The notes under the pieces were generated by a model, which was not told the origin of the DNA, searched no databases, and worked only from the letters and a program-made list of their open reading frames with translations. From contig NZ_JAFFPT010000003.1 of NCBI RefSeq assembly GCF_016918785.1, positions 31,253-95,252 on the forward strand: a DNA stretch of 64,000 bases, written 5' to 3'. Numbering within the stretch: the stretch's first letter is position 1; every line of letters starts with the position of its first letter. Both the position numbers and the translations under genes were made by a program. Origin of the DNA: Leptospira ainazelensis. Its GTDB lineage: Bacteria > Spirochaetota > Leptospiria > Leptospirales > Leptospiraceae. Below are positions 36,009 through 45,713 of this stretch, in pieces.

Positions 36009-37604
36009 TTGTTACGAAAATATCGAATTCAGAAAGATAAGGAAAAAATAAGAATCAAGAAGAGAATCCTCTTTTTGCTTTTTGCGATCATTCCGCTCTT
36101 TATGGTTCTAATTCTCGTTTACGAGACACGAAAATTGGAGAACGATCTTTATCGGATTGTCGGAATGAGAGCGCGCGCTACACAAGACTACCTTCACCGC
36201 GTGAGCAATCAAAGCCGAGCTCTTGGATTGTCGGTAACGGATTATATGATATTCCACGAAGATTCTTCGGTCAACCCTCAGATTCTTAAAAAAATGAAGG
36301 ACTTTCCTGATATCAATCGTTTTGGAATTTCAAGATACTCCGGCTCAAAAAACGACGCGGCGTTTGCGGGTACACTGACTGCGGTAGGATCGATTCATAA
36401 AGTAAATTCTTCTTTGTTAAGAGAACTTGAGGCGATTCTGAGTTTGGGCGGACAGTTTGAGACTTTGGTCGAAAAACAACCGGAAGTGGTCTGGGTTTAC
36501 TATCTTTCAAAACGACAATTTCTTTACTTTACACCTAACATTGGGAAGGCGGTAAATTTTCAATTTACGGACGAACTTTATACGAGACCGTTTTGGGTTC
36601 AGACGGAACCGAAGACAAATCCGGATAGACGCCAGATTATCACCGAATTGTACGAAGATATCAATGAAAAGGGATTGATGATCACAATCGCAGAACCCGT
36701 TTATTATCGTGATGAATTTATGGGAGTCGCTTCCATCGATATCGGATTGGATATGATGAAAAGGATACTTGAAACCGGAGACTGTATCGGCGAAAGCCTT
36801 CTCATCGACGAACATCGGCACGTAATCGCTACCACCGGAAAGGATGACCTTCGCGCTTTGCAGAAAATTCAAGTTCCGGAATTCCCCCTTTCCCAGTCGT
36901 TATTTAGAAAAGACCTGACTTACTGGGCTACTTTTGAAGTAAAGACCGGCGAGGTATATCTCATTCATAAAATCGAAGTGTACGAGTTTATTTTTTATCT
37001 CATCAAAAGTTTGCTTCCGATTTGGGGACTCGTTTGCGCCTTAGCCGTTGTATTGATTTTATATCTTCAGCTTCGCTCCTCCATTGAACAAATTTCAATT
37101 TTGATTCATACGGATCCTTTGACCGGGATTTCCAATCGAAGAGGGTTTTTGAAATTAGCCCAGAGATCGCTCGCTATCAGCAACCGGCACGGGCAGACCT
37201 GGACTATCTTGATGTTGGACATCGATCATTTCAAATCGGTAAATGATCAATATGGTCATGACGAAGGAGATCGAATTCTTGTAAGGGTCGCACAGATTTT
37301 GAGCTCTTGTATTCGACAGACGGATGCCGTTTGCCGTTGGGGCGGGGAAGAATTTGCCATCTTCCTTTTTGGGGCAAATCCCGAAGATTCGATAAACATT
37401 GCGGAACATTTGCGCGAAGAAGTGGAGAACAAGGTCGTACTTCAGGATGGAAGTTCCGTGACAGTAAGTATTGGAATCTCAGAAGGTCGGGGAGGAAAAC
37501 ACGGTTTGGAAGAATCCTTTTCTCACGCAGACCAGGCCCTGTATCGAGCAAAGACCACCGGACGCAATCGAGTTTGTGTTTTCGATCCGGTTCGTTCTTT
37601 TTGA
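36009..37604 (+). CDS. Diguanylate cyclase, dCACHE-like sensor, GGDEF output
   Basis: TTG start at 36009 with GAGGAG about 10 bases upstream. The 531-aa protein has a membrane helix (18-38), a periplasmic Cache-like sensor (about 45-325, with VWVYYLSKRQFLYFTPN and FMGVASIDIGLDMM), a second helix (about 328-352) and a GGDEF domain. The catalytic loop is GGEEF (445-449), the metal Asp is in LDIDHFKSVND, and the inhibitory RxxD motif RQTD is at 436-439. It should make c-di-GMP with product inhibition. The phosphodiesterase gene is 4 kb away. Confidence 0.93.
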   Translation: MLRKYRIQKDKEKIRIKKRILFLLFAIIPLFMVLILVYETRKLENDLYRIVGMRARATQDYLHRVSNQSRALGLSVTDYMIFHEDSSVNPQILKKMKDFPDINRFGISRYSGSKNDAAFAGTLTAVGSIHKVNSSLLRELEAILSLGGQFETLVEKQPEVVWVYYLSKRQFLYFTPNIGKAVNFQFTDELYTRPFWVQTEPKTNPDRRQIITELYEDINEKGLMITIAEPVYYRDEFMGVASIDIGLDMMKRILETGDCIGESLLIDEHRHVIATTGKDDLRALQKIQVPEFPLSQSLFRKDLTYWATFEVKTGEVYLIHKIEVYEFIFYLIKSLLPIWGLVCALAVVLILYLQLRSSIEQISILIHTDPLTGISNRRGFLKLAQRSLAISNRHGQTWTILMLDIDHFKSVNDQYGHDEGDRILVRVAQILSSCIRQTDAVCRWGGEEFAIFLFGANPEDSINIAEHLREEVENKVVLQDGSSVTVSIGISEGRGGKHGLEESFSHADQALYRAKTTGRNRVCVFDPVRSF

Positions 37605-37686
37605 TTCAAATTATATAGTGGAGAGAACAGAATCCTGTGCCGGGTTATGATTCAAAGCGTAGAAGGGAACTCACTCTATTGTACTG

Positions 37687-37724
37687 GTCTACCAGGTTAG
37701 CTGTAAAAAGTTAACCTGGTAGAC
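37687..37724. other. Perfect 13-bp inverted repeat, stem-loop of unknown role
   Basis: GTCTACCAGGTTA (37687-37699) and TAACCTGGTAGAC (37712-37724) are perfect complements with a 12-base spacer, extendable by a G-U and a C-G pair. There is no T-run after it, so it is not a plain terminator. A partial relative, GCCAGGTAGAT, occurs at 38004. The rest of 37605-38355 (751 bp) is AT-rich and shows no gene; a GTAGGAGCTGTAAC repeat remnant is at 38231. Confidence 0.55.
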
Positions 37725-38355
37725 AATTTTCGGATTCATTCTTCTTTTCGAATCGATTCTCTTCCTTCTTTCCAAAAAAATCCCGCTTCTTATCAAAATT
37801 CCGATCTGAATTCTAAAAAACAAATCTTTCTAATTCTTAGATTTACTAGTTATTGAATGCAACTTATAACGAGAAGGGATGAAAGTTTCATTCTAGTTTA
37901 GAATGAATTCAGTTTTGAGTGAATCCAATTGGAACCTTAAAAGCAACCAGCTCCTATATCTCCATAGAAACCTCTGTATCTATTTGGTTAATTTGCATTC
38001 ATTAGCCAGGTAGATATTTTTTTTTAGGAATTCTTCTTTTCACACGATTCAAATCCAATCCAAAGATTCTTTGAAATTCTCGGTTGAGACTTTTTTAAAT
38101 GAGATTCTGATTTGATCGACCCTTACTTTTTATTTTTCTTTTTTCTCAGGAAGAATGTAGATAGTTTTTTAAGGTTTCTTGCAATGAGAGCCAGAGAAAA
38201 GTTCTTCTTTTGCGATCCCCGGAGATTTTTTGTAGGAGCTGTAACAAATTTTTAAGCACAGACCCGTGCCGTAATCTGAGAACAAGAAATCGAGTATAAA
38301 ACCAAAGGACTTGTCTTATACCCGAAAGAGGTCCGGATTTTTTTTATTAGCTTTT

Positions 38356-39507
38356 TTAGTTCTGAGAATTGACCAATTTTCTAAATTCCCGAGGCGACTT
38401 TCCCGTAAATTTTACACAGGCTCTATGGAAGGAGGAGGCCGAATTGAATCCGCATTCTAAAGCGATCTGTAAAAGATTCATATGAGATTTATTTCTTAGG
38501 TTTCTTTTTACGTCTTCGATTCGATGCATGTTTAGAAAGTCGGCGAACTTCATAGACATGTGTTTGTTGATATAATACGAAGCCTGATGTGTGGAAAGGC
38601 CGAGATAAGAGGCAAAATCCGGGAGTCTCAATTCCTCATCCGCATAACCTCGGATTTGTAAAAATGCCTGGACTCTTTCTTCGATTTTACTCAATTCCAC
38701 ACCCTCTAAAATGTTTCGACTCGATTCCGGAGTGGTTTCCTCCTCTTCAAAAAACGCCGCGGGTTGTTCATTCGGTATTTCCGAGAAAACGATCGTTTCT
38801 TCCGGTTTCGGTTCCCCGTTGACTTTGCTAAAAAGGACGGGATAAATTCTTTCGATTAGGGTCACATAGGCCAACAGGATTCCCGGTATGAGTTCTGAGA
38901 CCAAAAGTATCCTCGTAGATTGCAGAATTGTTCCCGTAAAATCTAAAAACAAGGAGAACGAAACCATAAATGTGATAAAAGGAAAATGATAGAATAACGA
39001 TTCCTGCCGCGTTTTGTGAATCGTATAACAGGACCAGACGAAGGTATAGAGCATGATGCTGATTCCGATCCCATCACAAAGACAAATGTAGACGACGCTG
39101 GGAAGAAGAAAGGAAAGAAGAATGGCCAGGGGAAGAATTCCTATCATTCGTTTGCAAAAGAACCACGGGTTTTCCATTTCTCCAAGTATGAATTTCATAC
39201 AGATGAGAACCGCAGAACATGCGTAGAGGACGAGTCCAAAATAGAATCCTAAAAAGACCGGATCTTTCAATAGTCTTGGGTCCGTCTCCTGAGGAAAAAG
39301 AATTTTGTTATTTGCCATCAAAAATACGCTTACACTCAATAAGATGGTTCCGTATGCCTTGTTGAATCCGTTTTTCCTTCCTCCGTAAAATCTGGAAATG
39401 GCCATGGTCATTCCCGTCCCAACCCCGGCCGCGTGCGTGTAAAACAAATTCACTTCCGAAAAACCGGCAAAAGACATGATATCCGATAGAATATTCAAGT
39501 TAAACAT
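38356..39507 (-). CDS. Membrane-anchored AraC-family regulator, paralog 1
   Basis: GAGGAGGTG six bases before the ATG at 39507 fixes this start against an in-frame ATG at 39585. The 383-aa protein has seven membrane helices in the first 225 residues, an acidic linker ([17 protein letters not shown]...EEEET) and a C-terminal AraC helix-turn-helix pair: [41 protein letters not shown] and [29 protein letters not shown]. It probably senses an envelope signal and binds DNA while membrane-bound. The next gene upstream is a paralog. Confidence 0.88.
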   Translation of the reverse strand: MFNLNILSDIMSFAGFSEVNLFYTHAAGVGTGMTMAISRFYGGRKNGFNKAYGTILLSVSVFLMANNKILFPQETDPRLLKDPVFLGFYFGLVLYACSAVLICMKFILGEMENPWFFCKRMIGILPLAILLSFLLPSVVYICLCDGIGISIMLYTFVWSCYTIHKTRQESLFYHFPFITFMVSFSLFLDFTGTILQSTRILLVSELIPGILLAYVTLIERIYPVLFSKVNGEPKPEETIVFSEIPNEQPAAFFEEEETTPESSRNILEGVELSKIEERVQAFLQIRGYADEELRLPDFASYLGLSTHQASYYINKHMSMKFADFLNMHRIEDVKRNLRNKSHMNLLQIALECGFNSASSFHRACVKFTGKSPREFRKLVNSQN

Positions 39508-39686
39508 GGGATGCACCTCCTCTTTTATGTTCCTGCATGAGTTTGAGGAGAGTTTAACGCGTTTCGGATCCGGATGCGTCGGCAAATATAATTAGAAATT
39601 GTTGAAATTATAAAAATCAGAATATTCTATTTTAGAATTTAATTTAATCGGAAATAAATTCTATAAATTATAGACTTAGAGGATTT

Positions 39687-39718
39687 CTTTACCGATTTCC
39701 GAATCGAATTCGGTAAAG
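39687..39718. terminator. Hairpin past AraC paralog 2
   Basis: CTTTACCG and CGGTAAAG form an 8-bp stem about 36 bases past the stop of the gene at 39754. The T-run is weak, so termination is uncertain. Confidence 0.3.
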
Positions 39719-39753
39719 AACTGGATGAAAAAGGGAATTTTCGGGAAGGTCGT

Positions 39754-40863
39754 TTAACTTTTTAGTTGAATGTCGTGCGTAGATTCGTAGTGGATGATTC
39801 TAGGCTGGGATTCTCTAAATTGTTTCGGCGACATTCCGGTTTCCTTAAAAAAGGCCTTATAAAAAGAAGAATTGGAATTGAATCCAACGGCGATTCCGAC
39901 GGAAACCACCGAGCGGTTTGGGTCGTTGAGCAGCATCGATTTGGCTTCTTCCACCCGAAAACGATTGATATAATTATTAAAATTGATTCCTAAGTGGTTG
40001 TTGAGAAAAAAAGAAAGCTGGTGCACTGAAATCCCGAGTTCTTCTGAAAGATCCGGAAGTCGAATCTCCTCGTCCAAATAAATTCTTTCTTCTTTTACCA
40101 TATAGGCCAGTTTTTCTTCCAGTGCGTGGATATCTATATCGTGCAAAAGAGAACGTTTTGACAGGATTTTGTTCGATTCGATTTCAGGAAAGTCCATCAT
40201 CCTCGGGAAGAGAAGCGTCATAAAATAATAAAAAACCAAAACAAAGGTTGTGTGAACACTGGAAAGAAGAATCAAGGATTTGTTTTCCAGAAGAATTCCC
40301 GCGATTTCCAAGGGAATACAAAGTGAAATGGTAATCACGAGAAGAAGTATGATCCTAAAATTCACTTTGGAGAGGAGATATTCTCGATCTCTCCAAACGT
40401 TTACGATCGCAATCGCAAAGTAAACAAAAACATACACGTCCGTCAGAAACAAAAAGAAAGAGAGTTCTTCGCTCTGAGGCTGTTCGTAGAAGGTAGCGAT
40501 CGGAATCGTGAGAAAAAAAGGCCCTAAGAAATTCCAATAGTAGTAGAGAGGAAGCTCCCTATACTTACGGAAAATCATCGATGAAATCAGAAAAACAAAG
40601 GTCCCGCTGGCCGCTAACGCGATGATATCGATCAGAAATAGAAGCTTAGAAAGCCAAAGATGGTTTATCAAAAGCAGGCTATTTTCGTCGATTGCTTGGA
40701 AGATCGCCGTTAAAATTAAAACATACGATATCAGATAATCGATTTGTTTTTTGGCTCGAATCCAATTTCCAATTCCCAGAATCAGCGCAAAACCCGCGCC
40801 GAATCGAATGAGACCGATTAAAAATGTTTCATTTAAGAATGAATCTAAATCAATATTCACCAT
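39754..40863 (-). CDS. Membrane-anchored AraC-family regulator, paralog 2
   Basis: The 369-aa protein has seven membrane helices in residues 12-215, then the AraC domain with LDEEIRLPDLSEELGISVHQLSFFLNNHLGINFNNYINRFR and VGIAVGFNSNSSFYKAFFKETGMSPKQFRES. It is the same design as the gene at 38356 and read in the same direction, 246 bases apart, so a tandem duplication is likely. The upstream region (40864-41185) is AT-rich, without a clear gene. Confidence 0.88.
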   Translation of the reverse strand: MVNIDLDSFLNETFLIGLIRFGAGFALILGIGNWIRAKKQIDYLISYVLILTAIFQAIDENSLLLINHLWLSKLLFLIDIIALAASGTFVFLISSMIFRKYRELPLYYYWNFLGPFFLTIPIATFYEQPQSEELSFFLFLTDVYVFVYFAIAIVNVWRDREYLLSKVNFRIILLLVITISLCIPLEIAGILLENKSLILLSSVHTTFVLVFYYFMTLLFPRMMDFPEIESNKILSKRSLLHDIDIHALEEKLAYMVKEERIYLDEEIRLPDLSEELGISVHQLSFFLNNHLGINFNNYINRFRVEEAKSMLLNDPNRSVVSVGIAVGFNSNSSFYKAFFKETGMSPKQFRESQPRIIHYESTHDIQLKS

Positions 40864-41185
40864 AACTCTTCATGTTCTATTTAAATATTTTTTGATTTCT
40901 TTGTATGAAAAACTAAAGCAAATCTTTTATAAAATCAAAATCGATCGAATTCTAATTTTTGAAAAGAATAAATTAAATTTTAAAACGAATTCTATTTCTT
41001 CTTAGCAAATTCTATAAAAAATAGATCATTCTATTATGAAAAAACGGAATTACATTCTGATTTTAAGTTACAATATAAAAAATGAATATTACAGTATCAT
41101 TGTAATTTGAGATAATTCTTTCTAGAATTTAATGTTTTGTCGTAAGAATATACGAACTTTCGTAAGGAATAACTCATTGGAGGAC

Positions 41186-41481
41186 ATGAAATTTACTTTA
41201 ATTGATTCTGATTATAATGTGCATGCTAGCATTTTTAAATGATGATTGTTCATATTTTAAACCGAGCAAAGTTGCTTGGATCGATTTCTTTCTTCCTGAG
41301 AATGGAGAAAAAAATATCTCGGTCCGAAATGCAAAGAAAACAAGGGATCTTCCTGTCGGTTCGTTCTTTTTTTACAAATTTTATGGGACCGAGCAGGCCG
41401 AGGTTTTCCGAAAGTATTTTTAAGGAGATGCTGATTCTTTTCAAAAAGGATTTACCCAACCGAAATCTTGAAGAATTCTGA
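41186..41481 (+). pseudogene. Small gene broken by two homopolymer frameshifts
   Basis: GGAGG at 41178-41182 stands before ATG 41186. The frame opens MKFTLIDSDYNVHASI and would stop at 41242. Removing one T from the five-T run at 41232-41236 continues ...LNDDCSYFKPSKVAWIDFF; removing one T from the run at 41417-41421 continues ...RKYFKEMLILFKKDLPNRNLEEF to a TGA at 41479. The result is a 97-aa protein. Either it is decayed, or the assembly has two indels in T-runs. Family not recognised. Confidence 0.45.
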
Positions 41482-41750
41482 ACTCAGTTTATATCTTGGG
41501 AGGTAATTTTAAACCTAAGGAAACCAAGTTCATTTTTGAAAATTGGTTTTGAGAAAAAGGAAAAAGTAGGACTGAAAAAAAGTAGCCTTTCTTTTTTTGA
41601 GGAAGTTGGAGGTTTGCTATTATATACTCCATTCAAAGAATAGAAAATTAGAGTTTTTATCCTTCGGTGAGTGGAACTCATTTTGGATTTGCATAATACT
41701 TAGATTATAAACTGAAAGGAAAGAAGCATAAATTACTGTAAAATCCTAGA

Positions 41751-43349
41751 ATGCTTTCTCAATTTCATGATATTCAATTGGATCGCGATCTCGACTCTCG
41801 AACCTACAGTTATGCGTTGTACAACTTCGCAGGGGAGCTTCTCTATTCGGATGCAGATTACGATTCCCTTCGAAAGTTGGATTCAAAGTTGAATCGAGCG
41901 ATCGAGCGATTCTTGGAATACGGAAATATCTATGCACACGGTGTCGGGATACGGAAAATAAGAACCGACCGACGAATTGAATTGATAGTTCGCTCCGCTT
42001 TGGGCCGAGTTTACAAAGTTAATTTCGAAATCAATTCTAAGAGTAAGGTAGTTTTTGTTCATATCGAGTCTACGACACAGGCTTCGATCAATTCCGAAAA
42101 AAATCGCCTACAGAGATTTCGTTCCTTGAGAAACAATTTACTCCGTTCTCTTCGGTTACAGAGCACGTATTTTTATCTCGTAAATATTGAAATTTACAAT
42201 CATCCCTTTTTGCATCAATTTGAGAATCAGATCTACGAAGCCGTTTTTTTGGATTTGCACGCGGAGTTTTTGACGATCACAAATTCTCAAAATCTCGGAT
42301 TTCGAGTTTCTGCAAATCAGATTTTCTTTTCCTATCAGATCAACAAACCGGATGTGGATATCAATTGGATTCCTTCGAGTTTAATTTCCTATATGAAAAA
42401 CACGATTCAAGTGGAAGGATACGAATTTCATCTCAAACTTTCGATCGGCGGATATCATACTGCGGAACCCTCTGTGACTCCGCTTCACATTCTGCGTGGG
42501 CTTAAGAACAATTTGAATCAGGTGATTGAATATCCTTTCAGTCGTTATGCAACGGAAAGTCAAAATGACTCTTCCCAGATGATCGCCACGTATTTGTCCT
42601 TGAGGAATTCTGTTCACAAAAAGGAACTTTTTCTTCAATATCAGCCGATTCTTTCCGCAGATACGAGGACTTTGCATTCTTTAGAGGCTCTTTCTCGTTG
42701 GAATCAATCCGAAAAGGGAATGATCAGTCCTGATATTTTCATTCCCCTCGCCGAAGAATCGGGTTTGATCAGTTCCATCGGATCTTGGGTGATTCAAAAA
42801 GCGTTTCGAGATTTTACGGAGCTCAAAAGAAAGAATCCATCTTCGAATTTTATCTGTTCGATCAATATTTCTCCGTTTCAACTCAAGAATCCGGAATTCG
42901 CTGACAATCTTATATTCTATTTTTCAAACTTAAATCTTACTCCGGCTTCGGTCATTTTAGAAATTACGGAAAGTCGTTACGAAGAAACCCCTCTGATCAT
43001 TGAGCAGATGTCTATCTTAAAAAAATTCGGTTTTCAAATAGCGATCGATGATTTTGGGGTAGGGAATTCTAATTTTTCAAGAATTGAAAAGATCGAAAGT
43101 GATTACGTAAAATTAGATAAGAGTTTGATCCTGGGAACCGATTCGAACCCGAGTAAAAGAAGTGTTCTTAGAGCGATCTCGCAGGTTCTGCTTTCTCTCG
43201 GCAAAAAGACCGTTTTTGAGGGAATCGAAAACACAACCTTGGAGAAAATTGCGATCGATTGTGGAGCAAATTATCTGCAAGGATTTCTCTATGGAAAACC
43301 TTCCAATCTTTACGATCTTCCCTTTCTTACCCTTTCGGGTTCTAAATAA
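41751..43349 (+). CDS. c-di-GMP phosphodiesterase, EAL domain with degenerate GGDEF-like region
   Basis: The 532-aa cytoplasmic protein has an N-terminal PAS-like part (20-110), a middle region (about 120-270) that resembles a GGDEF fold with no GGDEF motif, and a full EAL domain: FLQYQPILSADTRTLHSLEALSRW (EAL at 312-314), INISPFQL, LEITESRYEE, DDFG at 433-436 and KLDKSLI. The metal and catalytic positions are complete, so it should hydrolyse c-di-GMP, the opposite of the cyclase 4 kb upstream. The first start codon lacks a clear ribosome site. Confidence 0.92.
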   Translation: MLSQFHDIQLDRDLDSRTYSYALYNFAGELLYSDADYDSLRKLDSKLNRAIERFLEYGNIYAHGVGIRKIRTDRRIELIVRSALGRVYKVNFEINSKSKVVFVHIESTTQASINSEKNRLQRFRSLRNNLLRSLRLQSTYFYLVNIEIYNHPFLHQFENQIYEAVFLDLHAEFLTITNSQNLGFRVSANQIFFSYQINKPDVDINWIPSSLISYMKNTIQVEGYEFHLKLSIGGYHTAEPSVTPLHILRGLKNNLNQVIEYPFSRYATESQNDSSQMIATYLSLRNSVHKKELFLQYQPILSADTRTLHSLEALSRWNQSEKGMISPDIFIPLAEESGLISSIGSWVIQKAFRDFTELKRKNPSSNFICSINISPFQLKNPEFADNLIFYFSNLNLTPASVILEITESRYEETPLIIEQMSILKKFGFQIAIDDFGVGNSNFSRIEKIESDYVKLDKSLILGTDSNPSKRSVLRAISQVLLSLGKKTVFEGIENTTLEKIAIDCGANYLQGFLYGKPSNLYDLPFLTLSGSK

Positions 43350-43446
43350 AAATATCGTAGTATGGAATTGAAAATTCTATACAAAAACCGTCTAACGTTA
43401 GTTTTAAATTTGAGCACATCCGGATTTGTACCTGATTGCTTAACCG

Positions 43447-43479
43447 AAAGAGAAAATCATCCAAAGATATTTTCTCTTT
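43447..43479. terminator. Hairpin past the EAL gene
   Basis: AAAGAGAAAAT (43447-43457) and ATTTTCTCTTT (43469-43479) are perfect complements. It is AT-rich, with TTT ending the right arm, about 100 bases after the stop of the EAL gene. Confidence 0.35.
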
Positions 43480-43718
43480 GTAAATAGAAGGGAGCCAATA
43501 GTAAAAAAGTGTTCCTTTTATAGAATGCGGCGAACGTTCTTTAAAACCCGATTATACTCTTTCACAATTGAGCTTCGAATTGAAATCCTATAAAATTCAA
43601 TTCGTTGTTTTTTGTTCTGACAAGGACACGTAACGTTTTGCCGACAAAGAATTAAAGAATCTATTTTGAAATTCATCGTTGGTAAATTGATACGAATATA
43701 GATTGAGCGAGGGTGCAA

Positions 43719-44171
43719 ATGCAGGTTAGCAACGAATTTGTTATATTCGATGTGCAAGGAACTTCCACAAAGACCATGTGGATCAAACTCTCCGGCGTCG
43801 TTGACAACCGTTCCATCGTGAACGTAAGGGACGTCATTCTATCGATTCTGGATGATTTTTCAGGAATTTATATTCTGGATCTCAACCAAATCGAAAACGA
43901 AGATTTTCCCAATCTCACAAACTTTCGAAAGATGATCGCCGATTCCATCCGTATCAATCAAAACTGTATTCTTCTTTCCGATAGCAGGAAGTTGGAATTG
44001 TGGATCGAAAATTACACAATCTTTAATGGAACGTATTTGGCTAAGGTTCCCAAAGAATTGGATCAGTTAATTGAGCGCAAACTGGATGAGGATCTTCTTT
44101 TTGCAAATGTTTCTTCCGAGGAACCGGACATTCGATTGCATCTGGATTATTTGATTCAAGACGGTTCTTGA
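43719..44171 (+). CDS. STAS-like protein without phospho-acceptor Ser
   Basis: Start at 43719 is chosen by GAGGG 6 bases before; an in-frame GTG lies at 43713. The 150-aa protein aligns by eye with STAS domains: MWIKLSGVVDNRSIVNVRDVI, then GIYILDLNQIENEDFPNLTNFRKMI, which occupies the place of LDLSEV-x-x-x-DSSGLAVLIS. The DSSG motif is replaced by DFPN, so it cannot be switched by serine phosphorylation. It lies convergent to the STAS gene of the partner-switching operon, 138 bp away. Confidence 0.45.
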   Translation: MQVSNEFVIFDVQGTSTKTMWIKLSGVVDNRSIVNVRDVILSILDDFSGIYILDLNQIENEDFPNLTNFRKMIADSIRINQNCILLSDSRKLELWIENYTIFNGTYLAKVPKELDQLIERKLDEDLLFANVSSEEPDIRLHLDYLIQDGS

Positions 44172-44211
44172 TCCAAGAAGTTAAGACTCATTCTTGCATT
44201 TTTGAGAATTG

Positions 44212-44243
44212 AAAAATCCCGTCCGGAATTACAAACGACGGGA
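44212..44243 (-). terminator. Intrinsic terminator of the STAS operon
   Basis: On the minus strand TCCCGTC and GACGGGA form a 7-bp stem with a 13-base loop, followed by TTTTTC. It stands about 67 bases past the stop codon of the STAS gene at 44310. Confidence 0.55.
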
Positions 44244-44309
44244 CTTGAAGGAAAACAACCTACTGCTCGGTATTAAAGAGAGTAGGTGTTTATTTGAATG
44301 CGCGAGTTC

Positions 44310-44708
44310 CTAATAACTCAGTGTTTTATCGACAGCTGCATCTAAATCGATTGTCATCGAAATCAGTTTGTCCAAACGTGTGAGTTCGAAAATTTTCATG
44401 ATAGAGTTCGGAATCGAATAAAGAATCAATCCTCCCTTTACCTGTTTCATCAATCGGGCCTGTGTGCTGATCAAAACTGCAAGACCGGACGAATCGATAT
44501 GTGTCACTTCGGAAAGATCCAAAAGGAGCAAGTTGGCGCCTCCGTCGACTTTTTCGGAAAAGACGTCCTTCAATTTTTTAGAAGAGAAAATATTGATTTC
44601 TCCTCTCGCTTTGATGACGCTGATATTCGGTTTGAGTATGTGATGTACGTGAGAGTTCCCTACGGTCTCTACGGAAAGTTCATCTTTCGAGTTGTTGGTT
44701 GTTTCCAT
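44310..44708 (-). CDS. STAS-domain anti-sigma factor antagonist
   Basis: The 132-aa protein has a STAS domain with the motif IDSSGLAVLIS (DSSG at 72-75), whose Ser is phosphorylated in SpoIIAA-type partner-switching proteins, and ISVIKARGEINIFSSKKLKDVF before it. It is the last gene of an operon with a SpoIIE-type phosphatase (47154) that would dephosphorylate it. The anti-sigma kinase partner is not in the window. Ribosome site: a GGA-rich run is not obvious, spacing is 10 bp to the previous gene. Confidence 0.93.
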   Translation of the reverse strand: METTNNSKDELSVETVGNSHVHHILKPNISVIKARGEINIFSSKKLKDVFSEKVDGGANLLLLDLSEVTHIDSSGLAVLISTQARLMKQVKGGLILYSIPNSIMKIFELTRLDKLISMTIDLDAAVDKTLSY

Positions 44709-44717
44709 TGTATATTC

Positions 44718-45713
44718 CTAAAAATTGATATTTATTTTCATTTCGATTTTTTGATCTTTCTCAAACGAAGACTCTAAGGGACGTCCAGTCTCTTGAAATA
44801 AGAATTCGTAAGTAACCGGAAAGGTCAAAAGAGTTGTGTTCAAAAGGTAACTAAACGCCAGTGAAAGAAGAAAGATCTGGTTGAGTTGTTTGTGTTTTTG
44901 AAACTGTTCGTTTCCCGATTCGAGCCAAAGCACCGATCCGTTTCCTTGCGGGACTAACGTCGGCGCTCCCGATTTCGCTTTTTGCGCCGCTATAAATTCA
45001 TGTAGGGCGCCCGTTGCAAAAAAACCCGTCAATCCCATAAGAGTGTATCCGAACTTACGATGTCCTTGGTTTTTTAGATAATATCCGGGGATTAAGTAAT
45101 CGATGAGAGTGATCGATTGTTTTTTCGCACTATCGTCGGTTTCTTTTTTGGATTCTTCTTCAAGAACGTAAGTGAGCGCGAGGATTTCCTTTCTTGGAAT
45201 TTCAATCGGAGTTATAGAAGATTCTTCTTGGACAAAAATGGATTCTCCGTTTACCCTTTTGATTGTGGAGAGAATGTCTCGGTTCTGTGCGGAAGAGATC
45301 AAAAGTCGAAAACCTGCCTGAGAGAGTTGTTCTAACATTTTTATGGACGGTTCCTCGAGCGTAAGATCTTTCAGATCTTGCAGAGAAATTCTAAGATAGT
45401 GATTTTTTTCGTCCATGTAGTAAGCTGTTTGTGAACTCAGTTTGAGAAGTTTTAAACCGCATTTTCTTTCCGGTTCGATTTTTGGAGTGAGACAAAGTCG
45501 ATTTCCCAAATCTTCAAAAAAAAGTTCTAAGATCTCCTTTTTTTCGATTTTTCTTTCCGATCCGTTCGTGATGATTACGATATGATCGTTATGACCTTCG
45601 ATTTCTTTCCATTCTCCCGTGACAACTTCTCCGGATTTTAGAACCACTCGATGTGCGATGAGTTGTTCCGTAAGAAACGAACAAAGTAGGATCAAAAGAA
45701 AAAACAATTTCAT
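44718..45713 (-). CDS. Exported protein with Sm-like start and two membrane helices, unknown
   Basis: The 331-aa protein has a signal peptide (residues 1-20), then VVLKSGEVVTGEWKEIEGHNDHIVIITNGSERKIEKKEILELFF, a repeated fold seen again at about 150-180 (NGESIFVQEESSITPIEIPRKEILALTY). Two hydrophobic segments follow (about 218-240 and 275-297). I recognise no named family. It overlaps the upstream TPR gene by four bases (ATGA), so it is translated with it. Confidence 0.7.
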   Translation of the reverse strand: MKLFFLLILLCSFLTEQLIAHRVVLKSGEVVTGEWKEIEGHNDHIVIITNGSERKIEKKEILELFFEDLGNRLCLTPKIEPERKCGLKLLKLSSQTAYYMDEKNHYLRISLQDLKDLTLEEPSIKMLEQLSQAGFRLLISSAQNRDILSTIKRVNGESIFVQEESSITPIEIPRKEILALTYVLEEESKKETDDSAKKQSITLIDYLIPGYYLKNQGHRKFGYTLMGLTGFFATGALHEFIAAQKAKSGAPTLVPQGNGSVLWLESGNEQFQKHKQLNQIFLLSLAFSYLLNTTLLTFPVTYEFLFQETGRPLESSFEKDQKIEMKININF

